Assembly (NCBI GenBank): GCA_020723485.1 | Contig: DYIU01000002.1 | Span: 281,543 to 345,542 of the forward strand | Source: Acidimicrobium ferrooxidans | GTDB taxonomy: Bacteria; Actinomycetota; Geothermincolia; Fen-727; Anoxymicrobiaceae | Direction: 5' to 3' | DNA: 64,000 nt | Shown here: positions 50,571-57,832 of the stretch, piece by piece | Position numbering within the stretch: position 1 is the first letter of the stretch | Layout: each line of letters begins with the position of its first letter | Translations under genes and position numbers: made by a program | The notes under the pieces: generated by a model | What the model was told of the DNA's origin: nothing | The model's database searches: none | The model's input: the letters and a program-made list of their open reading frames with translations, nothing else

Positions 50571-50998
50571 TACGTGCCGGCCTCTTTCCACCTGATTCCC
50601 TTGATGAGGTCGATTCTTGTGACCACACCGATAGCGCGGTTCTCCCTGTCCACTACGACCAGGAAACGCGTCCCGTCCGCGAACATCTTCCTGGTAGCTG
50701 CCTGAACCGTCTCCTCCGGCTTTATCACGAACGGGGGAACATGCATGATATCTTTTACCAGGCGATAGCGACCGACGAAGGGCTCCTTCGCGACGAACAT
50801 CGCCATGACCTCGGAATCACGCGCGACACCGACGGGAGAACCCTCGGCGTTGACGACTGGTACACCGTGGTAATGGTGCTCGAGGAAAAGCTCTACAAGG
50901 TCGAGGATGGTGTCGTCTTCATTCACCACCACGGGGTCACCTACCATCACATCAGCCACGTTACCCGCAAGATACGGTTCGCAATCTGAACACTCCAT
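50570..50998 (-). CDS. Two-CBS-domain protein
   Basis: A 142-residue protein with two CBS repeats (about 14-70 and 82-138): VADVMVGDPVVVNEDDTILD, YHGVPVVNAEGSPVGVARDS, VKDIMHVPPFVIKPEETVQ and FLVVVDRENRAIGVVTRIDL. Two Cys close to the N-terminus (CSDC) are unusual. CBS pairs bind adenine nucleotides and gate transporters or enzymes. It lies 18 bases after the antiporter gene on the same strand, so it probably regulates that transporter. Confidence 0.88.
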   Translation of the reverse strand: MECSDCEPYLAGNVADVMVGDPVVVNEDDTILDLVELFLEHHYHGVPVVNAEGSPVGVARDSEVMAMFVAKEPFVGRYRLVKDIMHVPPFVIKPEETVQAATRKMFADGTRFLVVVDRENRAIGVVTRIDLIKGIRWKEAGT

Positions 50999-51016
50999 GC
51001 GGAAAGAAACCTCCCT

Positions 51017-52243
51017 CTAGACATTGACCTCTCCGGCCTTGAACACGGCGTAGCGTGTGCTCGGAGGACCGATTATCTGGAATATCAGGGAGGTCGCCGC
51101 GATATCGCTTATCGCCATCACTCCCAGTTCCACCCCCGCGTCGCCGTACTTTCCACTCCCGAAAGTTATCATTGTCTGGATTGAAAGACCAATGGCTACC
51201 CCCGCCTGTGAGAACAGGCACAGACCCAGGTACCTGGTCACCGCAGGCGGCGCCTTGGAAATGAGGCCGCCAGTGTACGCTCCGGACGTCTTGCCTATCG
51301 ATCTGAAAACGATGTACAAGAGACCGAGGACCCCGAGGCCCGCAAGTTTCCCCACGTCCAGCTGCGCGCCCACCAGTACGAAGAAGACCACGAACAGGGG
51401 TGGCGTGGTTCCCCGCATCAGCTCGAAGAGGTCGTCTCTCCTCCATTTCGTCAGGTTTACAACAGTCAGGCCCAGAGCCAGGTTGGCCAGGATAAGTGAG
51501 AGGTTGAGGTAATTCGCCAGGCCCGTCGTCGCGATTATGACGCCCCACGTCAGGACCAGGAGGCCCCTGCGGGCCGTATAGTTGCGTATCAGGAAAAGGA
51601 AGGCGAGCCCAACGGCGGTGCCCAGGGCAAGAGCCCCTGCGATCTCCCCCAGCGGCCTGAGTATGGCTTCTGCCACATGCACCTCGGACCTGGAGAGCAG
51701 GACTTTCGCGAAGAACGCCGCAAAGGCGTAGATCATTACTGCATAGGCGTCGTCTATACCGACCACTGCGAACGTGGTGGTGGTAAGGGGGCCGGAAGCC
51801 TGGTACTCGCGCAGGACGTCGACGGTCGCGGCCGGCGCGGTTGCGGCCGCCAGAGCACCGAAGATCAGCGCGACGTACAGCTCCTTCGTGTACAGGTAGA
51901 CAGCGATGGTCACAAGTGAAGTCGCACCGATTGTCTCGAGCGCCGATATCCAGAGTATCGGCTTGCCGAGGTTTCTCATCTTCTGGAACGCCAGCTCTCC
52001 CCCTATGTCAAACCCGATGCAGGCAAGGCCTATGTAGGTGATGAAGAAGAGGCCTTCGATATTGGCTTCATTGAAGAGACCCAGCAGCGACTTGCCGAGC
52101 ACGATCCCTACGATTATGTAACCTACGACCATGGGGACCTTGATCTTCCTGCAGAGCAGGCCGGCCACCCAGCCGAGGACCAGCGCAACGCCTATGAGGA
52201 CCGCAGTGAAGTTCGGATCGTGGGGGGCAAGGTTCTCAAGCAC
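51017..52243 (-). CDS. Cation:proton antiporter (CPA2 / Na+/H+ exchanger family)
   Basis: A 408-residue membrane protein with about 12 hydrophobic segments, matching the Na_H_Exchanger domain. LACIGFDIGGELAFQKM and TTFAVVGIDDAYAVMIYAF (the ion-site helices with Asp) are typical of CPA2. No C-terminal RCK/TrkA-N domain is present; the next gene, a CBS protein, may take that place. Start GTG 52243 overlaps the MarR stop by 8 bases; AAGGAC is 8 bases upstream. It exchanges Na+ or K+ for H+. Confidence 0.88.
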   Translation of the reverse strand: MLENLAPHDPNFTAVLIGVALVLGWVAGLLCRKIKVPMVVGYIIVGIVLGKSLLGLFNEANIEGLFFITYIGLACIGFDIGGELAFQKMRNLGKPILWISALETIGATSLVTIAVYLYTKELYVALIFGALAAATAPAATVDVLREYQASGPLTTTTFAVVGIDDAYAVMIYAFAAFFAKVLLSRSEVHVAEAILRPLGEIAGALALGTAVGLAFLFLIRNYTARRGLLVLTWGVIIATTGLANYLNLSLILANLALGLTVVNLTKWRRDDLFELMRGTTPPLFVVFFVLVGAQLDVGKLAGLGVLGLLYIVFRSIGKTSGAYTGGLISKAPPAVTRYLGLCLFSQAGVAIGLSIQTMITFGSGKYGDAGVELGVMAISDIAATSLIFQIIGPPSTRYAVFKAGEVNV

Positions 52244-52697
52244 CCGAACTGTCCTTGGTGGCTCTCAGGCCGAGATAGCTGCGTTCGAAGGACTCCAGAC
52301 CCAGCACCAGCTTGCTCACGGTGTCTTGCTCCATTCCGTTTACGACCCGGTTCAACAGCCGACGCCTCCTCGCGTTCACCCTCGTCACCACGTCCTTGCC
52401 CATCCCCGTTAGTTCCAGTACGACCCTCCTGCGGTCAGCCGCTGTATGGTTCCGCTTGATGTACCCGCTCTGTTCCAGACGCTCGAGGATCTGTGTGATC
52501 GCAGGCGGGCTGACGTCCAGCATCCTGGCTACTTCAGCTGGCTTGTCCCTGCCGTTGTAGACCATGTCCAGAATCCGGAACTGTGGGGCAGAGAGCCCGT
52601 GCACCTTCTCGTGCAGAAGTGACTCAGCGAGAATGTTGACCATTATCCTCGATGCTGACAACATCCTGTCTTCGAGTTGTCTTCCTGGAGCATTCAT
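52236..52697 (-). CDS. MarR-family transcriptional regulator
   Basis: A 153-residue MarR protein with the winged helix LSAPQFRILDMVYNGRDKPA, then EVARMLDVSPPAITQILERL and the wing GYIKRNHTAADRRRVVLELT. The start ATG at 52697 has GGGGGG 5 bases upstream; GTG 52700 is an alternative. It is the first gene of a MarR-antiporter-CBS operon. An AT-rich dyad upstream is its probable operator. It may sense ionic or redox stress. Confidence 0.9.
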   Translation of the reverse strand: MNAPGRQLEDRMLSASRIMVNILAESLLHEKVHGLSAPQFRILDMVYNGRDKPAEVARMLDVSPPAITQILERLEQSGYIKRNHTAADRRRVVLELTGMGKDVVTRVNARRRRLLNRVVNGMEQDTVSKLVLGLESFERSYLGLRATKDSSGA

Positions 52698-52743
52698 CAC
52701 ATCCCCCCTGCAGGCTCTCGGACTTATCTATTAATATCCTTAA

Positions 52744-52762
52744 ATATTTATTATATAAATAT
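52744..52762. promoter_or_regulatory. Probable MarR operator
   Basis: ATATTTA-TTATA-TAAATAT, a 7+5+7 dyad in an AT-rich stretch about 47 bases upstream of the MarR gene. AT-rich dyads of this kind are typical MarR sites. Confidence 0.5.
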
Positions 52763-52908
52763 CAACTACGCGATGCAACCGCTGCTGCCCGGCTCGACGA
52801 GCATTTCGTCCACGAACTGCGGAGCACCAACCTTTGACGCTGAAGCAGCTCAATTGATATATTGCGGTTCCGGGCGCATCGTGGAGGCTCTGAGCGGGAG
52901 GGCGGCTC

Positions 52909-53385
52909 ATGCTTCGCATCGTAGAGGAGTCGGTGAAGGCGGTTACCCCGCACCTCCTGGGCACGGGCGCCGTGGACTGGCTCCCGGACGCCGATCCGCA
53001 GGACTCCCTCGACTTCCTCCGCGACTGGTCGCGGTCAGGCATCGACGAGTTCACCCTCGTAACCACGGTGGCCTTCCTCGCGCTCAACGCCTATTCCCTT
53101 CTCAAGACGGGCAGACTGTTCCCGAGCCTCGGCTTCGAGGACCGGGAACACCTCATGAAGGGCCTGTTCCGGCTCAAGGGAGCGCTCGGTTTCCTACTCG
53201 GCTACTTCCTCGGCAGCCCGGCCATCAACGCATACTACAGCAGGGTGGACGTGCAGGTGGCGCTTGGATTCGACATCCCGGCCCTCAAGGAGGAGGCGGA
53301 GCGCCGGCAGGTCACGCGCGGGGGTGAGCCGCTCGGCCCCAGGGAATCGGACGACGAACGGCCCGGGGGAGGCGAGGGAGCATGA
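52909..53385 (+). CDS. Unrecognised small protein preceding GMC oxidoreductase
   Basis: A 158-residue protein I do not recognise. It has two moderately hydrophobic helical stretches (LVTTVAFLALNAYSLL, LKGALGFLLGYFLG) and a charged, glycine-rich tail (RRQVTRGGEPLGPRESDDER). No signal peptide is seen. GGGAGG lies before the ATG. Its stop overlaps the start of the GMC oxidoreductase gene (ATGA), so the two are translationally coupled and probably work together. It may be a membrane-associated partner subunit that docks the oxidoreductase. Confidence 0.65.
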   Translation: MLRIVEESVKAVTPHLLGTGAVDWLPDADPQDSLDFLRDWSRSGIDEFTLVTTVAFLALNAYSLLKTGRLFPSLGFEDREHLMKGLFRLKGALGFLLGYFLGSPAINAYYSRVDVQVALGFDIPALKEEAERRQVTRGGEPLGPRESDDERPGGGEGA

Positions 53386-54929
53386 TCCACCAGCCGGAGT
53401 CCGTCACGGGTGACCTGCGGCTGACCTCGGAGGTCGTGGTCATAGGTTCGGGCGCCGGCGGGGCGACGATCGCCCGGGAGCTGTCGCAGGCCGGCAGGAA
53501 GGTGATCGTTCTCGAGGCCGGCCGGCACTTCACCCGCGATGAATTCGATTTCCGCATGGACACCGCGTTCCTCAACATGTACTGGTACGGGGGCCAGCTG
53601 CTCACGCTCGGCTTTCCAGCCTTCATACTCCCCCAGGGGAAGACCGTGGGGGGGACCACGACCATCAATTCCGGGACCTGTTTCAGGATGCCCCACAGGG
53701 TGCTGAAGAGATGGCACCTGGACCACGGCCTCTGGGACATAACGGCCGAGGAGATGGAGCTCTACTACGCCGCGGTCGAGGAGTACCTGTTCGTACAGAA
53801 GGGCGACCCCGAGGTGATGGGCCGGAACGCGCTGATGTTCCTGGACGGGGCGAGGAAACTCGGGCTTTCGGGGGGCATACTGGCGCGCAACGCCAAGGAC
53901 TGTGAGGGTTACGGCGTCTGCTGCTTCGGCTGCCCGTCTGATGCCAAACAGAGCGCCAACGTCTCCTACATTCCCGACGCAGTAGAAGCGGGGTGCGAGC
54001 TCTACACCGGCTGCACCGTCGATGAGATAGTGGTCAGCAACGGAAGGGCCACGGGGGTAAAGGGCCGTCTGGAAAAGGGTGGCAAGGCAGGCCCGTCCGT
54101 CGAGGTCGAGGCGGGAGTGGTGGTGCTCGCCGCGGGCTCGCTGCACACGCCCCGCATGCTGCAGGTGCAGGGACTGTGCCGCTCGAGCGGCCAGGTAGGG
54201 CGCAACCTGACCATCCATCCGTGCGCGGGCACGGTCGCCGTCATGCCGGAGGAGCTGGGCAACCCGAAGGGTATCCCCCAGGCGACCTACGTGGACGAGT
54301 TCGCCGACGAGGGGATCATGCTCGAAGGCGGGACCACTCCGCCCCTCGGCATCGTGATGGGCCTGCCCTTCAAGGGCAGGCGGCTGGCAGAGTTCATGTC
54401 GCAGTACCCTCACTTCGGCATCTTCGGAGGGATGCTCTCCGAGCACTGCTCCACCGGGAGGGTAATCCCGCACCATCGCGATTCCTCGAGGCACCTGATC
54501 TTCTACAACCTCAGGGGCGAAGACACCAGGAAGTTCAAGTTCATGATCGAGCTCATGGCAGAGATCTGGTTCAGCCTGGGAGCGAAGACGGTGATAACGC
54601 CGACAACCGGCGACGTGGAGCTCCGCCCGGCGGACCTCGGTCGACTCAAGAGACGGAAGGCGAGGGCTTCGGATTATCCGGCGTCGAGCGCCTACCACCC
54701 CCTTGGGACGTGCCGCATGGGAAGCGACCCGGCGAGCTCGGTCGTCAGGCACACCGGTGAGACGTGGGAGGTCGAGAACCTGTTCATCTGCGACGGGAGC
54801 ATCGTCCCAACGTCGCTGGGCGTGAACCCGCAGATGACTATCTTCGCGCTCTCCATGCGCTGCGCCGGATTCATAGACGACAGGCTCGAGGCGATTGCCG
54901 GCAGGACTCCACCAGCCGCGCCTGCTTAA
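53382..54929 (+). CDS. GMC-family FAD oxidoreductase
   Basis: A 515-residue glucose-methanol-choline type flavoprotein. GSGAGGATIARELSQAGRKV is the FAD-binding motif; GKTVGGTTTINSGTC follows. The Cys-rich YGVCCFGCPSDAKQSANVSY segment is typical of the long-chain alcohol and steroid/sugar dehydrogenase sub-branch. The C-terminal active site is YHPLGTCRMGS and NPQMTIFALSMRCAG. It oxidises an alcohol to a carbonyl, likely on a hydrophobic substrate. It is coupled to the upstream small protein. Confidence 0.87.
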   Translation: MIHQPESVTGDLRLTSEVVVIGSGAGGATIARELSQAGRKVIVLEAGRHFTRDEFDFRMDTAFLNMYWYGGQLLTLGFPAFILPQGKTVGGTTTINSGTCFRMPHRVLKRWHLDHGLWDITAEEMELYYAAVEEYLFVQKGDPEVMGRNALMFLDGARKLGLSGGILARNAKDCEGYGVCCFGCPSDAKQSANVSYIPDAVEAGCELYTGCTVDEIVVSNGRATGVKGRLEKGGKAGPSVEVEAGVVVLAAGSLHTPRMLQVQGLCRSSGQVGRNLTIHPCAGTVAVMPEELGNPKGIPQATYVDEFADEGIMLEGGTTPPLGIVMGLPFKGRRLAEFMSQYPHFGIFGGMLSEHCSTGRVIPHHRDSSRHLIFYNLRGEDTRKFKFMIELMAEIWFSLGAKTVITPTTGDVELRPADLGRLKRRKARASDYPASSAYHPLGTCRMGSDPASSVVRHTGETWEVENLFICDGSIVPTSLGVNPQMTIFALSMRCAGFIDDRLEAIAGRTPPAAPA

Positions 54930-54999
54930 ATCGCGGCCTGACCCCGATTCTTGAGTGCGGGCTGCTCAGCCCGGTTCCGCCGTCTCTGAGCCCGGCCCC

Positions 55000-55239
55000 T
55001 CAGAGGTGCATTATCGTAAGGACCCCGTCTACAACCTGGGTCTTGACCGTCGTGTTGGACCTGACGGTCCCGTCCTCCGCGACCTGAATCGTGGGAGCGA
55101 TCCTTGCGCTTACCTGGACCGTCCCCTCGTTGCCGGCGGCCGCGCCCGCGAGAAAACAGCAGAAAAGTACCGTTATCATCAGGCCGGTGATGATAAGGCA
55201 TCTGAGGCTCGGTGAAGTCCTTCTTCTGGCTGCTCTCAT
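55000..55239 (-). CDS. Small secreted protein
   Basis: A 79-residue protein with a basic N-terminus (MRAARRRTSPSLR), a hydrophobic signal helix (IITGLMITVLFCCFLAG) and a possible cut after AAAG. The mature part carries VQVSARIAPTIQVAEDGTV and a short beta-rich tail. It has no recognised domain. It is likely exported or anchored. Codon use is like its neighbours, which supports a real gene although the ribosome binding site is weak (GGACG). Confidence 0.55.
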   Translation of the reverse strand: MRAARRRTSPSLRCLIITGLMITVLFCCFLAGAAAGNEGTVQVSARIAPTIQVAEDGTVRSNTTVKTQVVDGVLTIMHL

Positions 55240-55544
55240 CGCACACGTCCCTGGCCGTCACAGCCGCGTCGCGCCCGCATCGCCGCCGCCCCGCCGCCTG
55301 CGCCCGCTACTCCGTGCGAGAACTGCTGCTCTTTCACACTGCCTCGACGCGATTTCGTTCCCCGATTTGCCGCCTTCGTGCCTTTGGGAACTAATACGGA
55401 CATATTGGGGAAAACCCCTACGGGTCCTGCCTTGACCGTGCGTCCGACGGTGCGCCGTGCAGGGATAAAGCCTAGAATAGGAAAAGTAAAGGAAGTAAGT
55501 GAGTCTCTGATCTAGAGGCTCCGGGCCGGCGAACTGGAGGCCAG
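55240..55544. other. 305-base gene-free region upstream of the signalling cluster
   Basis: No gene with a start site is seen. The region contains the perfect palindrome GGGGAAAACCCC (55407-55418), within TATTGGGGAAAACCCCTACG, and a good binding site GGAGGCC just before the response-regulator start. The palindrome could be a site for the downstream NarL-type regulator or another factor. Nothing else notable. Confidence 0.5.
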
Positions 55545-56192
55545 ATGTCGATAACCGTCCTGCTTGCAGATGACCACGAGCTCTTCAGGGAGGGCATGAA
55601 GGCCGTTCTCGCCCGCGAGAAGCAGATAGAGATTGTCGCCGAGGCGTCGACCGGGAGCAAGGCGGTGGACCTGTCAATGCAGTTCTGCCCGGACATCGCC
55701 ATCGTGGACATTGACATGCCTGAGATGAACGGCCTCCTGGCAACCAAGGCTATCCGCAAGGTATGCGAAAAGACCCGCGTGCTCATCCTGTCGATGATAA
55801 TGGACGAGGACACCGTAGCGGAGGCCCTGAACAGCGGCGCGAGCGGCTACGTTCTGAAGGACTCGGCAATAGAGGAATTGCTTCTCGCCATCCGCGCCAT
55901 AATGGAGGGTGAGACCTACCTCAGCCCCAAAGTGGCCACAATGGTGGTACACCGCCTCCTGCTCGACCGGGAGGGCGGTAAGACCTCGGCACTGGACCTG
56001 CTGAGCCCCAGGGAGCAGGAGGTGCTGCAGCTCATTGCGGAAGGGAAGTCCACCAGGGACATCGCCGAGCACCTCTACCTGAGCCCGAAGACGGTCGAGA
56101 ACCACCGCGCGAACATAATGCGCAAGCTGGACATAAAGGACATACCGTCGCTCGTGAAGTTCGCAATCAGGTCCAGGCTGACGAGCCTCTGA
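55545..56192 (+). CDS. NarL/FixJ-family response regulator
   Basis: A 215-residue two-domain regulator. The receiver domain (1-120) has D9-D10 acidic pair, phospho-acceptor D55 (PDIAIVDIDMP) and the Lys in GASGYVLKDS. A LuxR-type HTH follows (LSPREQEVLQLIAEGKSTRD, LSPKTVENHRANIMRKL). It is activated by a histidine kinase; the receiver-PAS kinase next door on the opposite strand is a candidate. Start ATG 55545 has GGAGG 5 bases upstream. Confidence 0.92.
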   Translation: MSITVLLADDHELFREGMKAVLAREKQIEIVAEASTGSKAVDLSMQFCPDIAIVDIDMPEMNGLLATKAIRKVCEKTRVLILSMIMDEDTVAEALNSGASGYVLKDSAIEELLLAIRAIMEGETYLSPKVATMVVHRLLLDREGGKTSALDLLSPREQEVLQLIAEGKSTRDIAEHLYLSPKTVENHRANIMRKLDIKDIPSLVKFAIRSRLTSL

Positions 56193-56219
56193 GTCCCCGG
56201 GTGATCCAGCTGCGCCGGG

Positions 56220-57695
56220 TCATTCGAGGGTGAACGTGAAGGTGGTGCCTCCGCCTTCGCGCGGCTCGCACCATATCTCTCCCCCGTGGGCGTCGACTAT
56301 CTTTCCGGCCACGTACAGACCGATGCCCAGACCCGGGCGCGAATGGTGGATCGCGTCGTCGACCTGGTAGAAACGGTCGAACACCCTCTCCCTGTGCTCC
56401 TCCGGGATTCCTGGACCCCGGTCCGAGACCGACACCGCGAGCGCCCCTCCGCGCACGCCCACATCGACCTCGACCGGCGCTTCCTCGTCCGAATATACGG
56501 CGGCGTTCTCGAGGAGCAGGTAGAGGAGCTCGACGAACATCCCGGGGTCCACCTCCGCGTCACGCGCTGCGGCGGAGATCCTCGTCTCCACGGGAGGACT
56601 CAGGCCTCTTCGGCGGAGCTTCTCGATGGCCTCCGCGCACAGGCTCTCTATCTCGACACGCTCCCTCTCCGGCGGCAGGCGACCGGCGTCGACGGCGGAG
56701 ACGTCCATGAGCTTGCCGACAGTCCACGAGAGCCGGTCCGCCGCGGCCTCGAGGCTCCGGTAGACCTCGTCGACGAGCTCCTGGGGCATGTCCGCCCTGT
56801 GGCTCCTCAACGTCGAGGCGTATCCTTTGATCACGGTGACCGGGTGCCTCAGCTCGTGCGACGCGACGACCAGGAAGTGGCTGAGGCGCTCGGCCCGCTC
56901 CTTGAGTTCCTCCTCGTAGAGCTTCTCGCGCGTGATGTCCGTCAGCGAGACTATCATGAGGTCGCTGTTAGGGATCACGCCCATGCTGACGTACACCGTG
57001 AGGATGTTTCCCTTCACATCCCGGACCCTGCTCTCGAAGCTCGCCTGCTCCGCCCCGCCTCCTTCCAGCAGCCCTGCGTGGCGGGCCTTGAACTCCTCGA
57101 CGTCGCCCCGGTCGGTGTCCAGCAGGCCTGTAAAGGTCATGCCGCCCACAAGGTCCGCCTCGCTGTAACCCAGGAAGCGTGCGAACTGGCGGTTCACGAA
57201 GGACAACCGCATTTCGCCGTCGATTATGCAGTTGGCCGTGGCGGCGGATTCGAAGACCGTCCGGTACCTCTCCTCCGATTCCTGCAGGGCGGCCTCGGCC
57301 TGGCTACGCGTCCGGCGCTCGTCGACCTCGTCGAGGGCCCGCCTGACCGCCGGCACCAGCCTTGTCAGCCTGTGCTTGAGGACGTAGTCGGTCGCGCCCC
57401 GGCGCAGCATGTCGATCGCGGTGTCCTCGCCCATCACCCCGGTCACGAAGACGAACGGGACGTCGGGTGAGGCGGACTGGGCGATGATCAAGGCGGAGAT
57501 GCCGTCGAATGTAGGCAGCTCGTAGTCGGAGAGGATGATGTCCGGCGGTTGCTCCCTGAGCATGCGCCTGTATTCATCCTCGGTCTCGACGACCTCGTAT
57601 GAGAAATCGAGGCCCCCTTTGCGCAGCTCATAGGCTATCAGCTCCGCGTCGACCTTGTTATCCTCGAGCATCAGTACCCTGAGGGGTCTGTCCAC
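56220..57695 (-). CDS. Receiver-PAS-histidine kinase hybrid
   Basis: A 491-residue cytoplasmic protein. A receiver domain comes first (1-125, phospho-acceptor D57 in DIILSDYELP), then a PAS domain (about 140-260), HisKA (HELRHPVTVIKGYAS with the phospho-His, about 285-345), and a HATPase domain (about 385-490, SDRGPGIPEEHRERV and RPGLGIGLYVA). No membrane segment. The receiver at the N-terminus means it is itself controlled by phosphorylation. Start GTG 57695 has GGAGG 4 bases upstream, the same leader as the response-regulator gene. Confidence 0.9.
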   Translation of the reverse strand: MDRPLRVLMLEDNKVDAELIAYELRKGGLDFSYEVVETEDEYRRMLREQPPDIILSDYELPTFDGISALIIAQSASPDVPFVFVTGVMGEDTAIDMLRRGATDYVLKHRLTRLVPAVRRALDEVDERRTRSQAEAALQESEERYRTVFESAATANCIIDGEMRLSFVNRQFARFLGYSEADLVGGMTFTGLLDTDRGDVEEFKARHAGLLEGGGAEQASFESRVRDVKGNILTVYVSMGVIPNSDLMIVSLTDITREKLYEEELKERAERLSHFLVVASHELRHPVTVIKGYASTLRSHRADMPQELVDEVYRSLEAAADRLSWTVGKLMDVSAVDAGRLPPERERVEIESLCAEAIEKLRRRGLSPPVETRISAAARDAEVDPGMFVELLYLLLENAAVYSDEEAPVEVDVGVRGGALAVSVSDRGPGIPEEHRERVFDRFYQVDDAIHHSRPGLGIGLYVAGKIVDAHGGEIWCEPREGGGTTFTFTLE

Positions 57696-57832
57696 TGGCC
57701 TCCTCCGCCCGGCAGGCGCGGCTGCTGGCCTCCGCGCCCCAATTCGAGTCGCCGCTTACAGGTGAGGCGCGTCTCTGACTTATACTGGTTACAATTATAT
57801 GGAAGCGCCTGGCGCAATTCGAGAGGAATGCC

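Noticed and set aside
54926-55261. 111-codon open frame overlapping the small secreted protein
   Set aside because: Different frame of the same strand, Arg- and Gly-rich, no signal or domain; the 79-residue frame with a signal peptide is more credible.
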